From NCBI GenBank assembly GCA_963762615.1, contig CAVXLG010000012.1:372001-436000 (forward strand): 64,000 bases of DNA, read 5' to 3'. This stretch comes from PALSA-505 sp963762615. Lineage in GTDB: Bacteria > Actinomycetota > Actinomycetes > Streptosporangiales > Streptosporangiaceae. Position 1 is the first letter of the stretch, and every line of letters begins with the position of its first letter. This document shows positions 35,246-46,333 of this stretch, one piece after another. The translations under genes and the position numbers were made by a program. Under the pieces are notes generated by a model. That model was not told where the DNA came from. It was given only the letters and a program-made list of their open reading frames with translations, and did not search any database.

Positions 35246-36700
35246 GGCCGGGCCCCGCTGACGGCGGTGGTCTCGCTCGCCCTCCTGAACGTGCTGATCA
35301 TCGCGGCGGGCGGCGTGCTGGCCTGGCGGCTTCCGGCGCGCCTGGCGCTCTGGAAGGTTCCGGCGGTGGCCAGCCGTCCGGTCATCCGGCCGCACGCGCT
35401 AGTGATCGGAGCCGGAGCCGGCGGCCCGCTACCCACTCGGACCGGGCTGGCAGCCCGGCTGTCCGGCCTGCTTTCCGCTGCGTCCCTCGGCTCGCACGTG
35501 ACCGCGGTGGTCGGGGATCCGGCGTCGGGCCAGGTGCTGTTCTCCCGGGATCCCAACTCCCCCGCGGCGCCCGCGTCCACCGCGAAGCTGGCCACGGCGG
35601 TGGCGGCGCTCGACGTGCTCGGCCCCGGCGCGCGGTTCACCACCCGGGTCGTCGAGGACGCCACGGCCAGGAACGCAGCGAGGCGCGGGACGGCACGGAT
35701 CGTCCTCGTGGGCGGCGGTGACCCGACGCTGGCCGCGGGCCGGACCCCGGCCGGCGGCTACCCGCGGCCGGCGACGCTCGAGGCGCTGGCCTCGGCCACC
35801 GCCCGCGCGCTGGCCGCGCAGCACCGCACAGCGGTGCGGCTGGGCTACGACACCTCGCTGTACAGCGGGCCGCAACTGGCGCCCGGCTGGTCCGAGACGT
35901 ACGTGACCACGGGCAACGTCACCCCGATCACCTCGCTCGAGGTCGACCAGGGCAGGCTGCTGGCGGACGGCAAGCCCCAGGACGCCGATGAGCCGGGCAA
36001 TCTCCGGCCGCGCTCGCTCACTCCGGCCGCAGACGCGGCCGGCGCGTTCGCCGCCTTCCTCGCCCGGGACGGCATCCGGGTGGACGGTCCCGCCAGGCCG
36101 GCCGGGCCCGCCGCCGGCGCCGTGCGGATCGCCCGGGTGAGCTCGCCGCCGGTTGCGGCCATGGTGGAGCAGATGCTCACCGAGAGCAATAACGTGATCG
36201 CCGAGAACCTGGCCAGGCACGTCGCCCTGGCGACCGGCGCGCCCGGCTCGTTCAGCGGGGCCGCCGGGGCGGTGATGACGGCGATACGGCGGCTGGGAGC
36301 TGCAGCGGGAGTGCGCCTGGTAGACGGCAGCGGGCTGTCCCCCGACGACCGGATTCCCGCGGCTACCCTGTTCCGCCTGGTGAGCGTGGCTGCATCCGCG
36401 CGGCATCCCGCGCTGCGCGCCGCCGTGACCGGAATGCCGGTGGCGGGTTTCTCGGGGACCCTGACCCGGGGGCAGAGCGTATTCGGCGACCTGGCGGCAG
36501 CCGCCCGCGGCCTCGTCCGGGCCAAGACCGGAAACCTGGACACCGTGGTCAGCATGGCCGGGCTGGCCTACGACCGCGCCGGGACGGTCCTGGCCTTCGC
36601 GTTCATGGCCGACCGCGTCCCGTCGGTCCGGGACTTGCCGCAGGCGGCAGGCACGGTCGACAAGCTCGCCGACGCGCTCGCGGGATGCGGCTGCCGGTAG
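35114..36700 (+). CDS. dacB: D-alanyl-D-alanine carboxypeptidase (PBP4/DacB, S13 family)
   Basis: 528 residues from the first ATG, or 501 from the second (35,195). Both starts have cgagggg upstream because the start region is duplicated. A membrane/signal segment (AVVSLALLNVLIIAAGGVLA) is followed by the S13 peptidase domain: SxxK in PASTAKLATAVAALDVLG, SxN in TESNNVIAENLARHVALA, and KTG in VRAKTGNLDTVVSMAGLAYD. It removes the terminal D-Ala of peptidoglycan stems or acts as an endopeptidase outside the membrane. The neighbourhood ppa-dacB-DUF2342-tilS-hpt-ftsH is conserved in Streptomyces and relatives. Confidence 0.93.
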   Translation: MVQSLSGSSPPRGGAARESSILARGRAMVQSPPGSSPPRGGAARGRAPLTAVVSLALLNVLIIAAGGVLAWRLPARLALWKVPAVASRPVIRPHALVIGAGAGGPLPTRTGLAARLSGLLSAASLGSHVTAVVGDPASGQVLFSRDPNSPAAPASTAKLATAVAALDVLGPGARFTTRVVEDATARNAARRGTARIVLVGGGDPTLAAGRTPAGGYPRPATLEALASATARALAAQHRTAVRLGYDTSLYSGPQLAPGWSETYVTTGNVTPITSLEVDQGRLLADGKPQDADEPGNLRPRSLTPAADAAGAFAAFLARDGIRVDGPARPAGPAAGAVRIARVSSPPVAAMVEQMLTESNNVIAENLARHVALATGAPGSFSGAAGAVMTAIRRLGAAAGVRLVDGSGLSPDDRIPAATLFRLVSVAASARHPALRAAVTGMPVAGFSGTLTRGQSVFGDLAAAARGLVRAKTGNLDTVVSMAGLAYDRAGTVLAFAFMADRVPSVRDLPQAAGTVDKLADALAGCGCR

Positions 36701-36734
36701 CCCGGCGTTCCCGCCGCGCCGGCCGCCCGGCGCG

Positions 36735-36906
36735 ACGGGCGGACCGGCCCGGCGGCGGGCGCTGGCGGCCGGCCCCGAGCTGGGATCCCGGCTGTCTTAT
36801 GACCCCCGCCCGGCCGGCCGCGCAGCGGGCGGGCCAGCCCGGCGGCGGTTGCTCGCGGCCGGACCCGAGCCGGGATCCCGGCTGCGATACGACCCCGCGG
36901 CGGACG
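36735..36906 (+). repeat. 90-bp imperfect tandem duplication, intergenic
   Basis: Blocks such as ccgagc(t/c)gggatcccggctg recur 90 bp apart (36,782 and 36,872), with flanking similarity over about 80 bp. It lies between dacB and the DUF2342 gene. Confidence 0.75.
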
Positions 36907-36937
36907 CTGACCTCCGCGCGGGACGTACGGTGGAGGG

Positions 36938-38080
36938 ATGAGCAGCCCGCAGATGATCGACTGGGATGTGGCCATCGCCACCGGAGTGCGGTGGGTTCGT
37001 CCCGGACCGCAGATCAGCATGTCGGACGCAAGACGCGCGGTCAGCGAACTGCGCGATCTCGCCGACGCCGTCAGGGAACCGGTCCGCGAGCTGACCGGGC
37101 TGCGCAGCCCCGAGGCGGCCGGCCAGGTCGCCGTGGTGGACCGGCCCGGCTGGATCCGGGCCAACGTCGACGGGTTCCGCATCGTGCTCGACCCGCTGGC
37201 AGCCCGGCTGCAGGAGCGCGGCTCGGTCCCGGCTGCGGGTTCGGTGGTCACGGCGGTGGGATCACGGATGACCGGCATGCAGGCCGGCCTGATCCTCGCC
37301 TACCTCGCCAGCCGGGTGCTCGGCCAGTACGAGCTCTTCCTGCCGCCCGACGACTCCTACGCCGGCGGCGGCGCGCCGGCCGGCCGGCTCACCCTGGTCG
37401 CGCCCAACATCGTCATGGTGGAGCGCGAGCTCGGCGTCGATTCGCATGACTTCAGGCGCTGGGTGTGCCTGCACGAGGAGACGCACCGCACGCAGTTCAC
37501 CGCGGTGCCATGGCTGCGCGGGTACGTGCAGGAGCAGATGACAGAATTCCTGCTCGCCTCGGAACTGGACCCGGCAGCGATCCTGCGCCGGGTGCGGGCA
37601 GCGGCCGACGCCGTGGCCGGCGCGGTACGCGGGGCCGACGACAGCGAGAGCCTGATCGAGGCCATCCAGACACCCCAGCAGCGCGAGATCCTGGACCGGC
37701 TTACCTGCGTGATGACGCTGGTGGAGGGCCACGGCGACTACGTGATGGATGCGGTGGGACCGCGCGTGGTGCCCTCGGTGGCCGAGATCAGGGAACGCTT
37801 CAACGCGCGGCGCGGCACGGCCGGCCGGATGGAGCGCGCGGTCAGGCGGATCCTGGGTATCGACCTCAAGATGAAGCAGTACGCGCAGGGATCGCGGTTC
37901 GTCCGGACCGTCGTGGACGAAGCCGGCATGGCCGTCTTCAACAAGGTCTGGACCTCGCCGCAGACGCTGCCCACCAAGGAGGAACTCAGCGATCCGCAGG
38001 CCTGGCTTGACCGGGTGGCCAACGGCGGTTCGGCCGGGCCCGGCGAGCTGTACGGCCGCGCGGCGGGCGAAGCCGGCTAG
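36938..38080 (+). CDS. Zinc-dependent metalloprotease, DUF2342 (F420-biosynthesis-associated family)
   Basis: 380 residues. The metal-binding motif is CLHEETHRTQFTAVPWLRGY (HExxH at about residue 180). Other family hallmarks are MIDWDVAIATGVRWVRPGPQ at the N-terminus, LVAPNIVMVERELGVD, and LVEGHGDYVMDAVGPRVVPS further on. Its cellular role is not established; the gene is a fixed neighbour of tilS-hpt in actinomycetes. Soluble, no signal peptide. Confidence 0.88.
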   Translation: MSSPQMIDWDVAIATGVRWVRPGPQISMSDARRAVSELRDLADAVREPVRELTGLRSPEAAGQVAVVDRPGWIRANVDGFRIVLDPLAARLQERGSVPAAGSVVTAVGSRMTGMQAGLILAYLASRVLGQYELFLPPDDSYAGGGAPAGRLTLVAPNIVMVERELGVDSHDFRRWVCLHEETHRTQFTAVPWLRGYVQEQMTEFLLASELDPAAILRRVRAAADAVAGAVRGADDSESLIEAIQTPQQREILDRLTCVMTLVEGHGDYVMDAVGPRVVPSVAEIRERFNARRGTAGRMERAVRRILGIDLKMKQYAQGSRFVRTVVDEAGMAVFNKVWTSPQTLPTKEELSDPQAWLDRVANGGSAGPGELYGRAAGEAG

Positions 38081-38102
38081 ACACGGCCCAGGTCTGCCCC
38101 GG

Positions 38103-39215
38103 ATGGGCCCGCACCCGGCCGTGGCCGAGCTGCGCGCAGCCGTTCGGCGCTGCCTGGAGGACCTGGGGCCCGGAGACCTCGTGCTCGCCGCGTGCTCCGG
38201 CGGCGCCGACTCGCTGGCCCTGGCCGCCTCGCTGGCCTTCGTCGCGCCGCGGCAGGGGCTGCGGGCCGGCGGCGTCACCGTAGATCACCAGCTGCAGGCC
38301 GGGTCGGCGCGGCAGGCGACCCGGGTGGCGGCCCAGCTGGCCGGCCTGGGCCTCGCGCCGGCGGACGTCGTCCCGGTCACCGTGGGCGGCCCCGGCGGCC
38401 CGGAGGCCGCCGCGCGGGCCGCCAGGTACCGGGCCCTCGACGACGTGAGCGTGGCCGCCGGAGCGGCAGCCGTCCTGCTCGGGCACACCCGCGACGACCA
38501 GGCCGAGACGGTGCTGCTCGGCCTGGCCAGGGGATCGGGAAGCCGCTCGCTGGCCGGCATGCCCGAGCGCACCGGTAGGTACCGCCGGCCCTTCCTGGCC
38601 ATCGGCCGGGACCGGACGAGGGCGGCGTGCGCGGCGCTCGGCCTCGAGGTCTGGGAAGACCCGCACAACGCCGACAGCGGCTACGCGCGGGCACGGGTGC
38701 GTCAGCACGCCCTGCCGGCCCTGGAGGCCGCGCTCGGGCCGGGCGTCGCAGAGGCGCTGGCGCGCACCGCCGGCCAGCTCCGGGCCGACGCCGATGCACT
38801 GGACGAGCTGGCCAGCCAGGCAGCCCGGCGGCTGGCGCAGCCGGGCCCTGCGATGAGCGTCGATGACCTCGCCGCGCTGCCCGCCGCGCTGCGGACCCGG
38901 GTGCTCAGGCGGACGGCCATCATGGCCGGGTGCCCGCCCGGCTCGCTCACCGCTAGGCACACGGCCAGCCTCGACGACCTGGTCACCGGATGGCACGGGC
39001 AGCGCTGGGTAGACCTGCCCGGCGGGGTACGCGGGGTGCGGCAGTGTGGCAAGCTGCGATTCAGCACCGCCGGCCGGCCGCGGTCAATGCCGCCCGGCAC
39101 CCGGGACACGGAGGGCGCGGATGGACTCGAGCGACATGGGTGCCGACCTCAAGGAGGTGCTGATCAGCCCGGAACAGCTACGGGCGCGGATCGCGGAGCT
39201 CGCGGCGCAGGTTGA
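38103..39215 (+). CDS. tilS: tRNA(Ile)-lysidine synthase
   Basis: 370 residues from ATG 38,103. The N-type ATP-pyrophosphatase P-loop is LAACSGGADSLALAASLA, with VTVDHQLQAGS, LLGHTRDDQAETVLLGLARG and RPFLAIGR typical of TilS. The enzyme puts lysidine at position 34 of tRNA-Ile(CAU). The reading frame runs 95 bp into hpt, and the last 40 residues (STAGRPRSMPPGTRDTEGAD and beyond) look non-native, so the ancestral stop has probably been lost shortly before hpt. Confidence 0.9.
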   Translation: MGPHPAVAELRAAVRRCLEDLGPGDLVLAACSGGADSLALAASLAFVAPRQGLRAGGVTVDHQLQAGSARQATRVAAQLAGLGLAPADVVPVTVGGPGGPEAAARAARYRALDDVSVAAGAAAVLLGHTRDDQAETVLLGLARGSGSRSLAGMPERTGRYRRPFLAIGRDRTRAACAALGLEVWEDPHNADSGYARARVRQHALPALEAALGPGVAEALARTAGQLRADADALDELASQAARRLAQPGPAMSVDDLAALPAALRTRVLRRTAIMAGCPPGSLTARHTASLDDLVTGWHGQRWVDLPGGVRGVRQCGKLRFSTAGRPRSMPPGTRDTEGADGLERHGCRPQGGADQPGTATGADRGARGAG

Positions 39216-39705
39216 CGCGGATTACGCCGGCCGCGAACTGCTCCTGGTCGGGGTGCTCAAGGGCGCCGTGATGGTGATGGCCGACCTGGCCCGGGCCATG
39301 CACTCGCAGGTCCAGATGGACTGGATGGCCGTGTCGTCCTACGGCTCGGGAACGAAATCGTCGGGCGTGGTGCGCATCCTCAAGGATCTCGATGCCGACA
39401 TCACCGGCCGCCATGTGCTGGTCGTCGAGGACATCGTTGACTCCGGCCTGACCCTGTCCTGGCTCGTCGGCAACCTGCGGTCCCGCGGTCCCGCCTCGGT
39501 AGAGGTATGCGTGATGCTCCGCAAGCCGGCCGCGGCGCAGATGGACGTGGCGGTCAGGTACATAGGGTTTGATATAGCCGATGAGTTCGTCATCGGGTAC
39601 GGGCTCGACTACGGCGAGAGATTCAGGAACCTGCCGTTCATCGGAACGCTCGCCCCGCATGTCTACGCCGGCGCCGGGAACACATTTCGTGATGGGAAGC
39701 GTTGA
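39121..39705 (+). CDS. hpt: Hypoxanthine phosphoribosyltransferase
   Basis: 194 residues from ATG 39,121 (ribosome site ggaggg; an ATG at 39,136 is an alternative). The PRPP-binding loop is VLVVEDIVDSGLTLSWL, with LLVGVLKGAVMVMADLARAM, the flexible loop SYGSGTKSSGVVRILKDLD, and the C-terminal FVIGYGLDYGERFRNLPFIG. It salvages hypoxanthine and guanine. The tilS-hpt-ftsH order is highly conserved. Confidence 0.95.
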   Translation: MDSSDMGADLKEVLISPEQLRARIAELAAQVDADYAGRELLLVGVLKGAVMVMADLARAMHSQVQMDWMAVSSYGSGTKSSGVVRILKDLDADITGRHVLVVEDIVDSGLTLSWLVGNLRSRGPASVEVCVMLRKPAAAQMDVAVRYIGFDIADEFVIGYGLDYGERFRNLPFIGTLAPHVYAGAGNTFRDGKR

Positions 39706-39922
39706 ATTCCACAGACGGCCGGACGGCAGTTAAGGGGCGGTCCCTGGGTGCCGGCCACCGCGAGCGCGGTGTACCGTCGAGTATCCCGCATCACAGCCGC
39801 AGCGAGAGGGAAGCCGGGCATGGCGCTGGGACGCAAGGTAGTCCCGCCGGGGGTCGGCGGGACATGAGGCTAGTCGGGAGGGTCCGACCCTGGGCACCCG
39901 TGGCGGTCGGGGTCGTTCGTCC

Positions 39923-41965
<2,043 letters not shown>

Positions 41966-41987
41966 CGTCCGTGACGGGTCCGCGAGC

Positions 41988-42600
41988 GTGATCGCGGACC
42001 CGCCGACCAGGGCAGGCCAGTCTCCGCACGGGCGTAGATCTCGACCGGATCGAGCGTGCGGTCCATGAGATCCTGGTCGCCATCGGCGAGGATCCCGGCC
42101 GGGACGGGCTCCGCGATACCCCCGGCCGGGTCGCGCGCGCTTACGCAGAACAGTTCTCCGGTATGCGGCAGCGCCCGGAGGAAGTGCTCAGCACCGTATT
42201 CGACGCCGATCACGACGAGATGGTGCTGGTGCGCGATATCGAGGTCTACGGGACCTGTGAGCATCACCTGACTCCTTTCATCGGGGTCGCCCATATCGGA
42301 TACATCCCGAACGAGAAAGGTCAGATCACCGGACTTTCCAAGCTGGCCAGGCTCGTCGACATCTACGCCCGGCGCCCGCAGGTGCAGGAGCGAATGACCA
42401 GCCAGGTGGCCGACGCGCTGACGAGCACTCTCGAGCCGCGAGGCGTTATCGTGGTGATCGAGGCGGAGCACTTGTGCATGACGATGCGAGGGGTACGCAA
42501 GCCCGGTGCCAGGACCGTCACCTCGGCCGTACGCGGTATCTTCCGCGATTCGGACAGCACCCGCGCCGAGGCCATGAGCCTGTTGTTCGGCCGACGCTGA
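41988..42600 (+). CDS. folE: GTP cyclohydrolase I, start region frameshifted or non-canonical
   Basis: The core is unmistakable: RIERAVHEILVAIGEDPGRD, PGRVARAYAEQFSGMRQRPE, zinc/catalytic YGTCEHHLTPFIGVAHIGYI, and EAEHLCMTMRGVRKPGARTV. It makes dihydroneopterin triphosphate, the first step of folate synthesis. The correct frame is open only from a TGA at 41,989, and contains no ATG, GTG or TTG before 42,163, which lies inside the domain. The other frame offers GTG 41,988 with a natural-looking N-terminus (IADPPTRAGQSPHG), joined to the core if one base is removed near 42,031. So the listed start assumes one inserted base. Confidence 0.88.
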
Positions 42601-42770
42601 GCACCGTTCGGGGGGACGGAATGGGGGATTCCGCGCAGATATGCTGACCGCTCGATTGTGCAGGTCGCAGGTTATGACGCATGCTTGGATCACGGGTGGT
42701 TTGCGTACGGAGGGTGTTCGCGGGCAGTACGCTGTTAGACCGTGCTCCGGGGCCTGGCGGAACAACCGAG

Positions 42771-44639
42771 ATGAATGAACGCGACTCAGCTGACATCGGC
42801 TCGCGCCGGTCGTCCCTGACTTTGGGCGACGGCGGCCCCCGCTCTGCCGTGCTGCCCGCCGGGCCGGACGCTCCGGTGCCCGCGCACCTTGACCGGCGGA
42901 ATCAGCGCGGCATAGTGCCCCTCGCGGCCGGGCTGTTCTGCTTGCTCATCGGCCTGAGCGACATCCTGTCGGTCATCATCCCGGCATGGCACGAAAGGCT
43001 CCAGCGGATGCACTTCGCTGTCGTGCCGGGCACGCTGCTCGCACTCACCAGCACCGCCGTTGTGATCACCGGCTTGCTGCTGCTGATGCTCTCGCACGGG
43101 TTGCGGCGCAGGAAACGCCGGGCCTGGCAGGCGGCCGTGGTGCTGCTCGCGTTCAACATCGCCATCCACCTGCTGCACGGGCTGAGCCACATCGGGCTGG
43201 CTCTGGTGTCCACGATCGCCCTCGGCGCGCTGCTGCACTTCAGGGACCACTTCTACGCCCGGGGAGACCCCCGGACCCGGTGGCGGGCACTGCTCGTGTT
43301 CTGCGGGCTTGCCGTGGCGGACGTGGCCATCGGGCTGGCCTACATCCTGCTGGCCCGCGGCCTGGCCAGGGACTACTCGTTTCCCCAGCGCCTGCAGCAC
43401 GTCCTCTACGGGCTGGCCGGGTTCAGCGGCCCGGTCCAGTTCGTGCCGGAAACCCGCAGCGACCTGTTCGACCTGCTGACTACCGGCCTTGGCGTGTTCA
43501 CCCTCATCATGACCGCGTATCTGTTCCTGCGCCCGGCCGAGCCCAAGGGCAGGCTGGGCCAGCAGGACGCGGCCAGGATCCGGGATCTGCTCGGCAGGTA
43601 CGGCGAGCGTGACTCGCTCGGCTACTTCGCTCTCCGCCACGACAAGAACGTGGTGTGGTCGCCAACCGGCAAGTCGTGCATCTGCTACCGGGTGGTCTCC
43701 GGCGTGATGCTGGCCGGCGCCGATCCGATCGGCGACCCCGAGGCCTGGCCGGGCGCGATCCACGCGTTCCTCGACGAGGCCGCCAGCCACGCATGGGTGC
43801 CGGCCGTCATGGGCTGCAGCGAGCTCGGGGCCGAGATCTGGTGCCGTGAGGGCTGCCTGACCGCGCTGGAACTCGGCGACGAGGCGATCGTCGGCGTGGC
43901 CGACTTCAGCCTCGGTGGCCGCCAGATGCGCAACGTGCGCCAGATGGTGTCCCGCGTAGCCAGGCACGGTTATGTGGCGCAGATCCGGCGGCTGGGAGAC
44001 ATTCCCCGCGAGGAGATCGAGGACATCGTCCGGCAGGCTGATTCCTGGCGGGGCAGCCCGACCGAGCGCGGCTTCTCCATGGCCCTCGGCCGGGTCGGCG
44101 GTCCCGGCGACGAGGATTGCGTGGTGGCGACGGCCACCGAGGATGGCGTGCTGCGGGCCCTGCTGCATTTCGTGCCCTGGGGCAGTGACGGGCTCTCGCT
44201 GGACCTGATGCGCCGGGACCGGGCGTCGCAGCCGGGGCTCAACGACTTCCTGATCGTGGAGGCGATCAAGACGGCCCCCTCCCTCGGGGTCAAGCGCCTG
44301 TCGCTGAACTTCGCCGTGTTCAGGGCCGCGCTCGAGCGGGGGGAGAAGATCGGGGCGGGTCCGGTGCTGCGTGCGTGGCGCTGGCTGCTGGTGTTCGCCT
44401 CCCGGTGGTTCCAGATCGAGTCCCTGTACAAGTTCAACGCCAAGTTCTGCCCGCAATGGCAGCCGCGGTTCTTCGTCTTCCCCGGAACCAAGGACACGCC
44501 GCGGATTGCCCTGGCGGCCCTCGAGGCCGAGGCGTTCCTCGTCTGGCCGCGCCTCGAACTGCGCCGGATGGCGCGCAAGCTGGGCCTCGGCAAGCTGCGG
44601 CGGCGGCTGCGGCGCGTGCCTCGAAACCGCACCGCCTGA
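42771..44639 (+). CDS. Lysyl-phosphatidylglycerol synthase-like membrane protein (MprF/DUF2156)
   Basis: 622 residues. An N-terminal cytosolic tail is followed by about six membrane helices (for example IVPLAAGLFCLLIGLSDILS; GTLLALTSTAVVITGLLLLM; ALVSTIALGALLHF; VFTLIMTAYLFLRPAEP). The soluble DUF2156/GNAT-like domain has DSLGYFALRHDKNVVWSPTG, MLAGADPIGDPEAWPGAIHA, and GVKRLSLNFAVFRAALERGE. MprF proteins transfer lysine (or another amino acid) from charged tRNA to phosphatidylglycerol, lowering surface charge. No lysyl-tRNA synthetase domain is fused; lysS lies 5.8 kb downstream as a separate gene. Confidence 0.85.
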   Translation: MNERDSADIGSRRSSLTLGDGGPRSAVLPAGPDAPVPAHLDRRNQRGIVPLAAGLFCLLIGLSDILSVIIPAWHERLQRMHFAVVPGTLLALTSTAVVITGLLLLMLSHGLRRRKRRAWQAAVVLLAFNIAIHLLHGLSHIGLALVSTIALGALLHFRDHFYARGDPRTRWRALLVFCGLAVADVAIGLAYILLARGLARDYSFPQRLQHVLYGLAGFSGPVQFVPETRSDLFDLLTTGLGVFTLIMTAYLFLRPAEPKGRLGQQDAARIRDLLGRYGERDSLGYFALRHDKNVVWSPTGKSCICYRVVSGVMLAGADPIGDPEAWPGAIHAFLDEAASHAWVPAVMGCSELGAEIWCREGCLTALELGDEAIVGVADFSLGGRQMRNVRQMVSRVARHGYVAQIRRLGDIPREEIEDIVRQADSWRGSPTERGFSMALGRVGGPGDEDCVVATATEDGVLRALLHFVPWGSDGLSLDLMRRDRASQPGLNDFLIVEAIKTAPSLGVKRLSLNFAVFRAALERGEKIGAGPVLRAWRWLLVFASRWFQIESLYKFNAKFCPQWQPRFFVFPGTKDTPRIALAALEAEAFLVWPRLELRRMARKLGLGKLRRRLRRVPRNRTA

Positions 44640-44647
44640 GACCTGCG

Positions 44648-44870
44648 GGCTGCCCGCGTGATGCTCGGCCTGGAGGGATGCGGCGGGGTTGCGGGCGGGG
44701 CTGAGACTGGGCCCGGCTGCCCGCGTGATGCCCGGCCTGGAGGGATGCGGCGGGGTTGCGGACGGGCGCGGCCAGACCAGGCCCGGCTGCCCGCGTGATG
44801 CCCGGCCTGGAGGGATGCGGCGGGGTTGCGGACGGCCGCGGCCAGACCAGGCCCGGCTGCCCGCATAGGC
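44648..44870 (+). repeat. 70-bp intergenic tandem repeat, three copies plus partial
   Basis: The unit (cggctgcccgcgtgatgcccggcctggagggatgcggcgggg..., shown only in part) starts at about 44,650, 44,717 and 44,787, with a truncated fourth copy at 44,857. Copies two and three are nearly identical. It fills the gap between the mprF-like gene and folP. Confidence 0.9.
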
Positions 44871-44877
44871 TGGCTGG

Positions 44878-46044
44878 ATGGAAGGTGACCAGCCGGAACA
44901 CGGTGCGGGTGGGGAGCGGAGCGTGCTGCCCGGCGGGCCGGCTGGCGGCCGCTGCCTGGTCATGGGCGTGGTGAACGTCACGCCGGACTCGTTCTCCGAC
45001 GGCGGTGCCTGGTACGGGACCGATGCTGCGGTCCGCCGCGGGCTGCAGCTCGCGGCCCAGGGTGCGGATCTGGTGGACGTGGGCGGGGAATCCACCCGGC
45101 CCGGGGCCCAGCGGGTGTCCGACGCCGAGGAGCTCCGCCGCGTGATCCCGGTGATCAGCGCGCTGGCCGCCGCCGGTGTCCTGGTGAGCGTGGACACGAT
45201 GCGGACCCGGGTCGCCGAGGCCGCTCTGGCGGCGGGAGCCTGCCTGGTCAACGACGTGAGCGGCGGGCTCGCGGATCCGCAGATGCCCCGCCTGGTGGCG
45301 AAGGCCGGCGTGGCCTATGTCGTGATGCACTGGCGCGGGCACAGCCACGACATGATGCAGCGGGCTGTTTACGGCGACGTGGTGCGCGACGTCAGCGCCG
45401 AGCTGCGGCGCCGGGTCGACACCGTCATCGGCGAGGGGGTAGACCCGTCCCGCATCATCCTCGATCCCGGCCTGGGATTCGCCAAGCGCCCCGCGCACAA
45501 CTGGGCACTGCTCACCCGACTGGACGAGATCGCCGCCCTGGGCGGTGACGGCCCCCGTTTCCCGGTCCTGATCGGAGCCTCGCGGAAGAGCTTCCTCGGC
45601 AAGTTGCTCGCGGGCCCGGACGGCACCCCCCGGTCGTTCCTTGGCAGCGACGGCGCCACGGTGGCGGTGACCGCGCTGGCCGCCGCGGCGGGCGCCTGGG
45701 CCGTCCGGGTGCATGAGGTGCCGGACAACGCGGACGCGGTGCGGGTGGCCATGGCCTGGCGCGGGTCAGCGGCCACGCCCGGCGAGCCCAGGCGGTCGGC
45801 CGGCCTCCCGCCCGCCGCGCCGGCCGGCCTCCCGCCCGCCGCGTCGACCGGCCACCTGCCCGCCGCGTCGGCCGGCCTCCCGCCTGTCGGCCCGCCGGCC
45901 CGTCCGCCCGCCGACCCGGCAGCACGTCCGCCCGCCGCCCGTCCGCCGGCCCGGCCGAGGAGCCCGGATGAGCCTGGATCACGTTTCCCTGCGGGGGCTG
46001 CGGGCACACGGACGGCACGGCGTCTACCCGCGCGAGCGCCGTGA
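44878..46044 (+). CDS. folP: Dihydropteroate synthase with repeat-rich tail
   Basis: 388 residues from ATG 44,878. The TIM-barrel DHPS motifs are VMGVVNVTPDSFSDGG, DVGGESTRPGAQ, SVDTMRTRVAEAALAAG, LVNDVSGG, IILDPGLGFAKRPAHNWALL, and ASRKSFLGKLL. It joins pABA to the pterin. After residue 290, where the enzyme normally ends, there is a tail of about 95 residues with four 8-residue repeats (AGLPPAAP type, from 24-bp DNA repeats at 45,804-45,900) and further Pro-rich sequence. The frame runs 77 bp into folB. Confidence 0.93.
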   Translation: MEGDQPEHGAGGERSVLPGGPAGGRCLVMGVVNVTPDSFSDGGAWYGTDAAVRRGLQLAAQGADLVDVGGESTRPGAQRVSDAEELRRVIPVISALAAAGVLVSVDTMRTRVAEAALAAGACLVNDVSGGLADPQMPRLVAKAGVAYVVMHWRGHSHDMMQRAVYGDVVRDVSAELRRRVDTVIGEGVDPSRIILDPGLGFAKRPAHNWALLTRLDEIAALGGDGPRFPVLIGASRKSFLGKLLAGPDGTPRSFLGSDGATVAVTALAAAAGAWAVRVHEVPDNADAVRVAMAWRGSAATPGEPRRSAGLPPAAPAGLPPAASTGHLPAASAGLPPVGPPARPPADPAARPPAARPPARPRSPDEPGSRFPAGAAGTRTARRLPARAP

Positions 46045-46333
46045 CGGCCAAGACTTCGTGATCGACGCGGTGCTCGGCTTCGACACCCGGGCGGCCGCGG
46101 CCGGCGATGACCTGTCCCGTACCGTCAACTACGGCGCCCTGGCCGGGCGGCTGGCCGCCGTCGTGGCCGGCGAGCCGGTGCGGCTGATCGAGACCCTGGC
46201 CGAGCGGCTTGCCGTGGTATGCCTGGCGGAGCCCATCGTGCAGGAGGTAGAGATCACCGTGCACAAGCCGCAGGCTCCCCTGCCGCAGGAGTTCGACGAC
46301 GTGACCGTGACCATCCAGCGGAGGCGAGCATGA
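45968..46333 (+). CDS. folB: Dihydroneopterin aldolase
   Basis: 121 residues from ATG 45,968. FolB features: VSLRGLRAHGRHGVYPRERR with catalytic Glu replaced by its usual downstream position, DFVIDAVLGFDTRAAAAGDD, TVNYGALAGRLAAVVAGEPV, and LIETLAERLAVVCLAEPIVQ with the catalytic Lys in VHKPQAPLP. It acts between FolE and FolK, and is coupled to folK by ATGA. Confidence 0.93.
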   Translation: MSLDHVSLRGLRAHGRHGVYPRERRDGQDFVIDAVLGFDTRAAAAGDDLSRTVNYGALAGRLAAVVAGEPVRLIETLAERLAVVCLAEPIVQEVEITVHKPQAPLPQEFDDVTVTIQRRRA

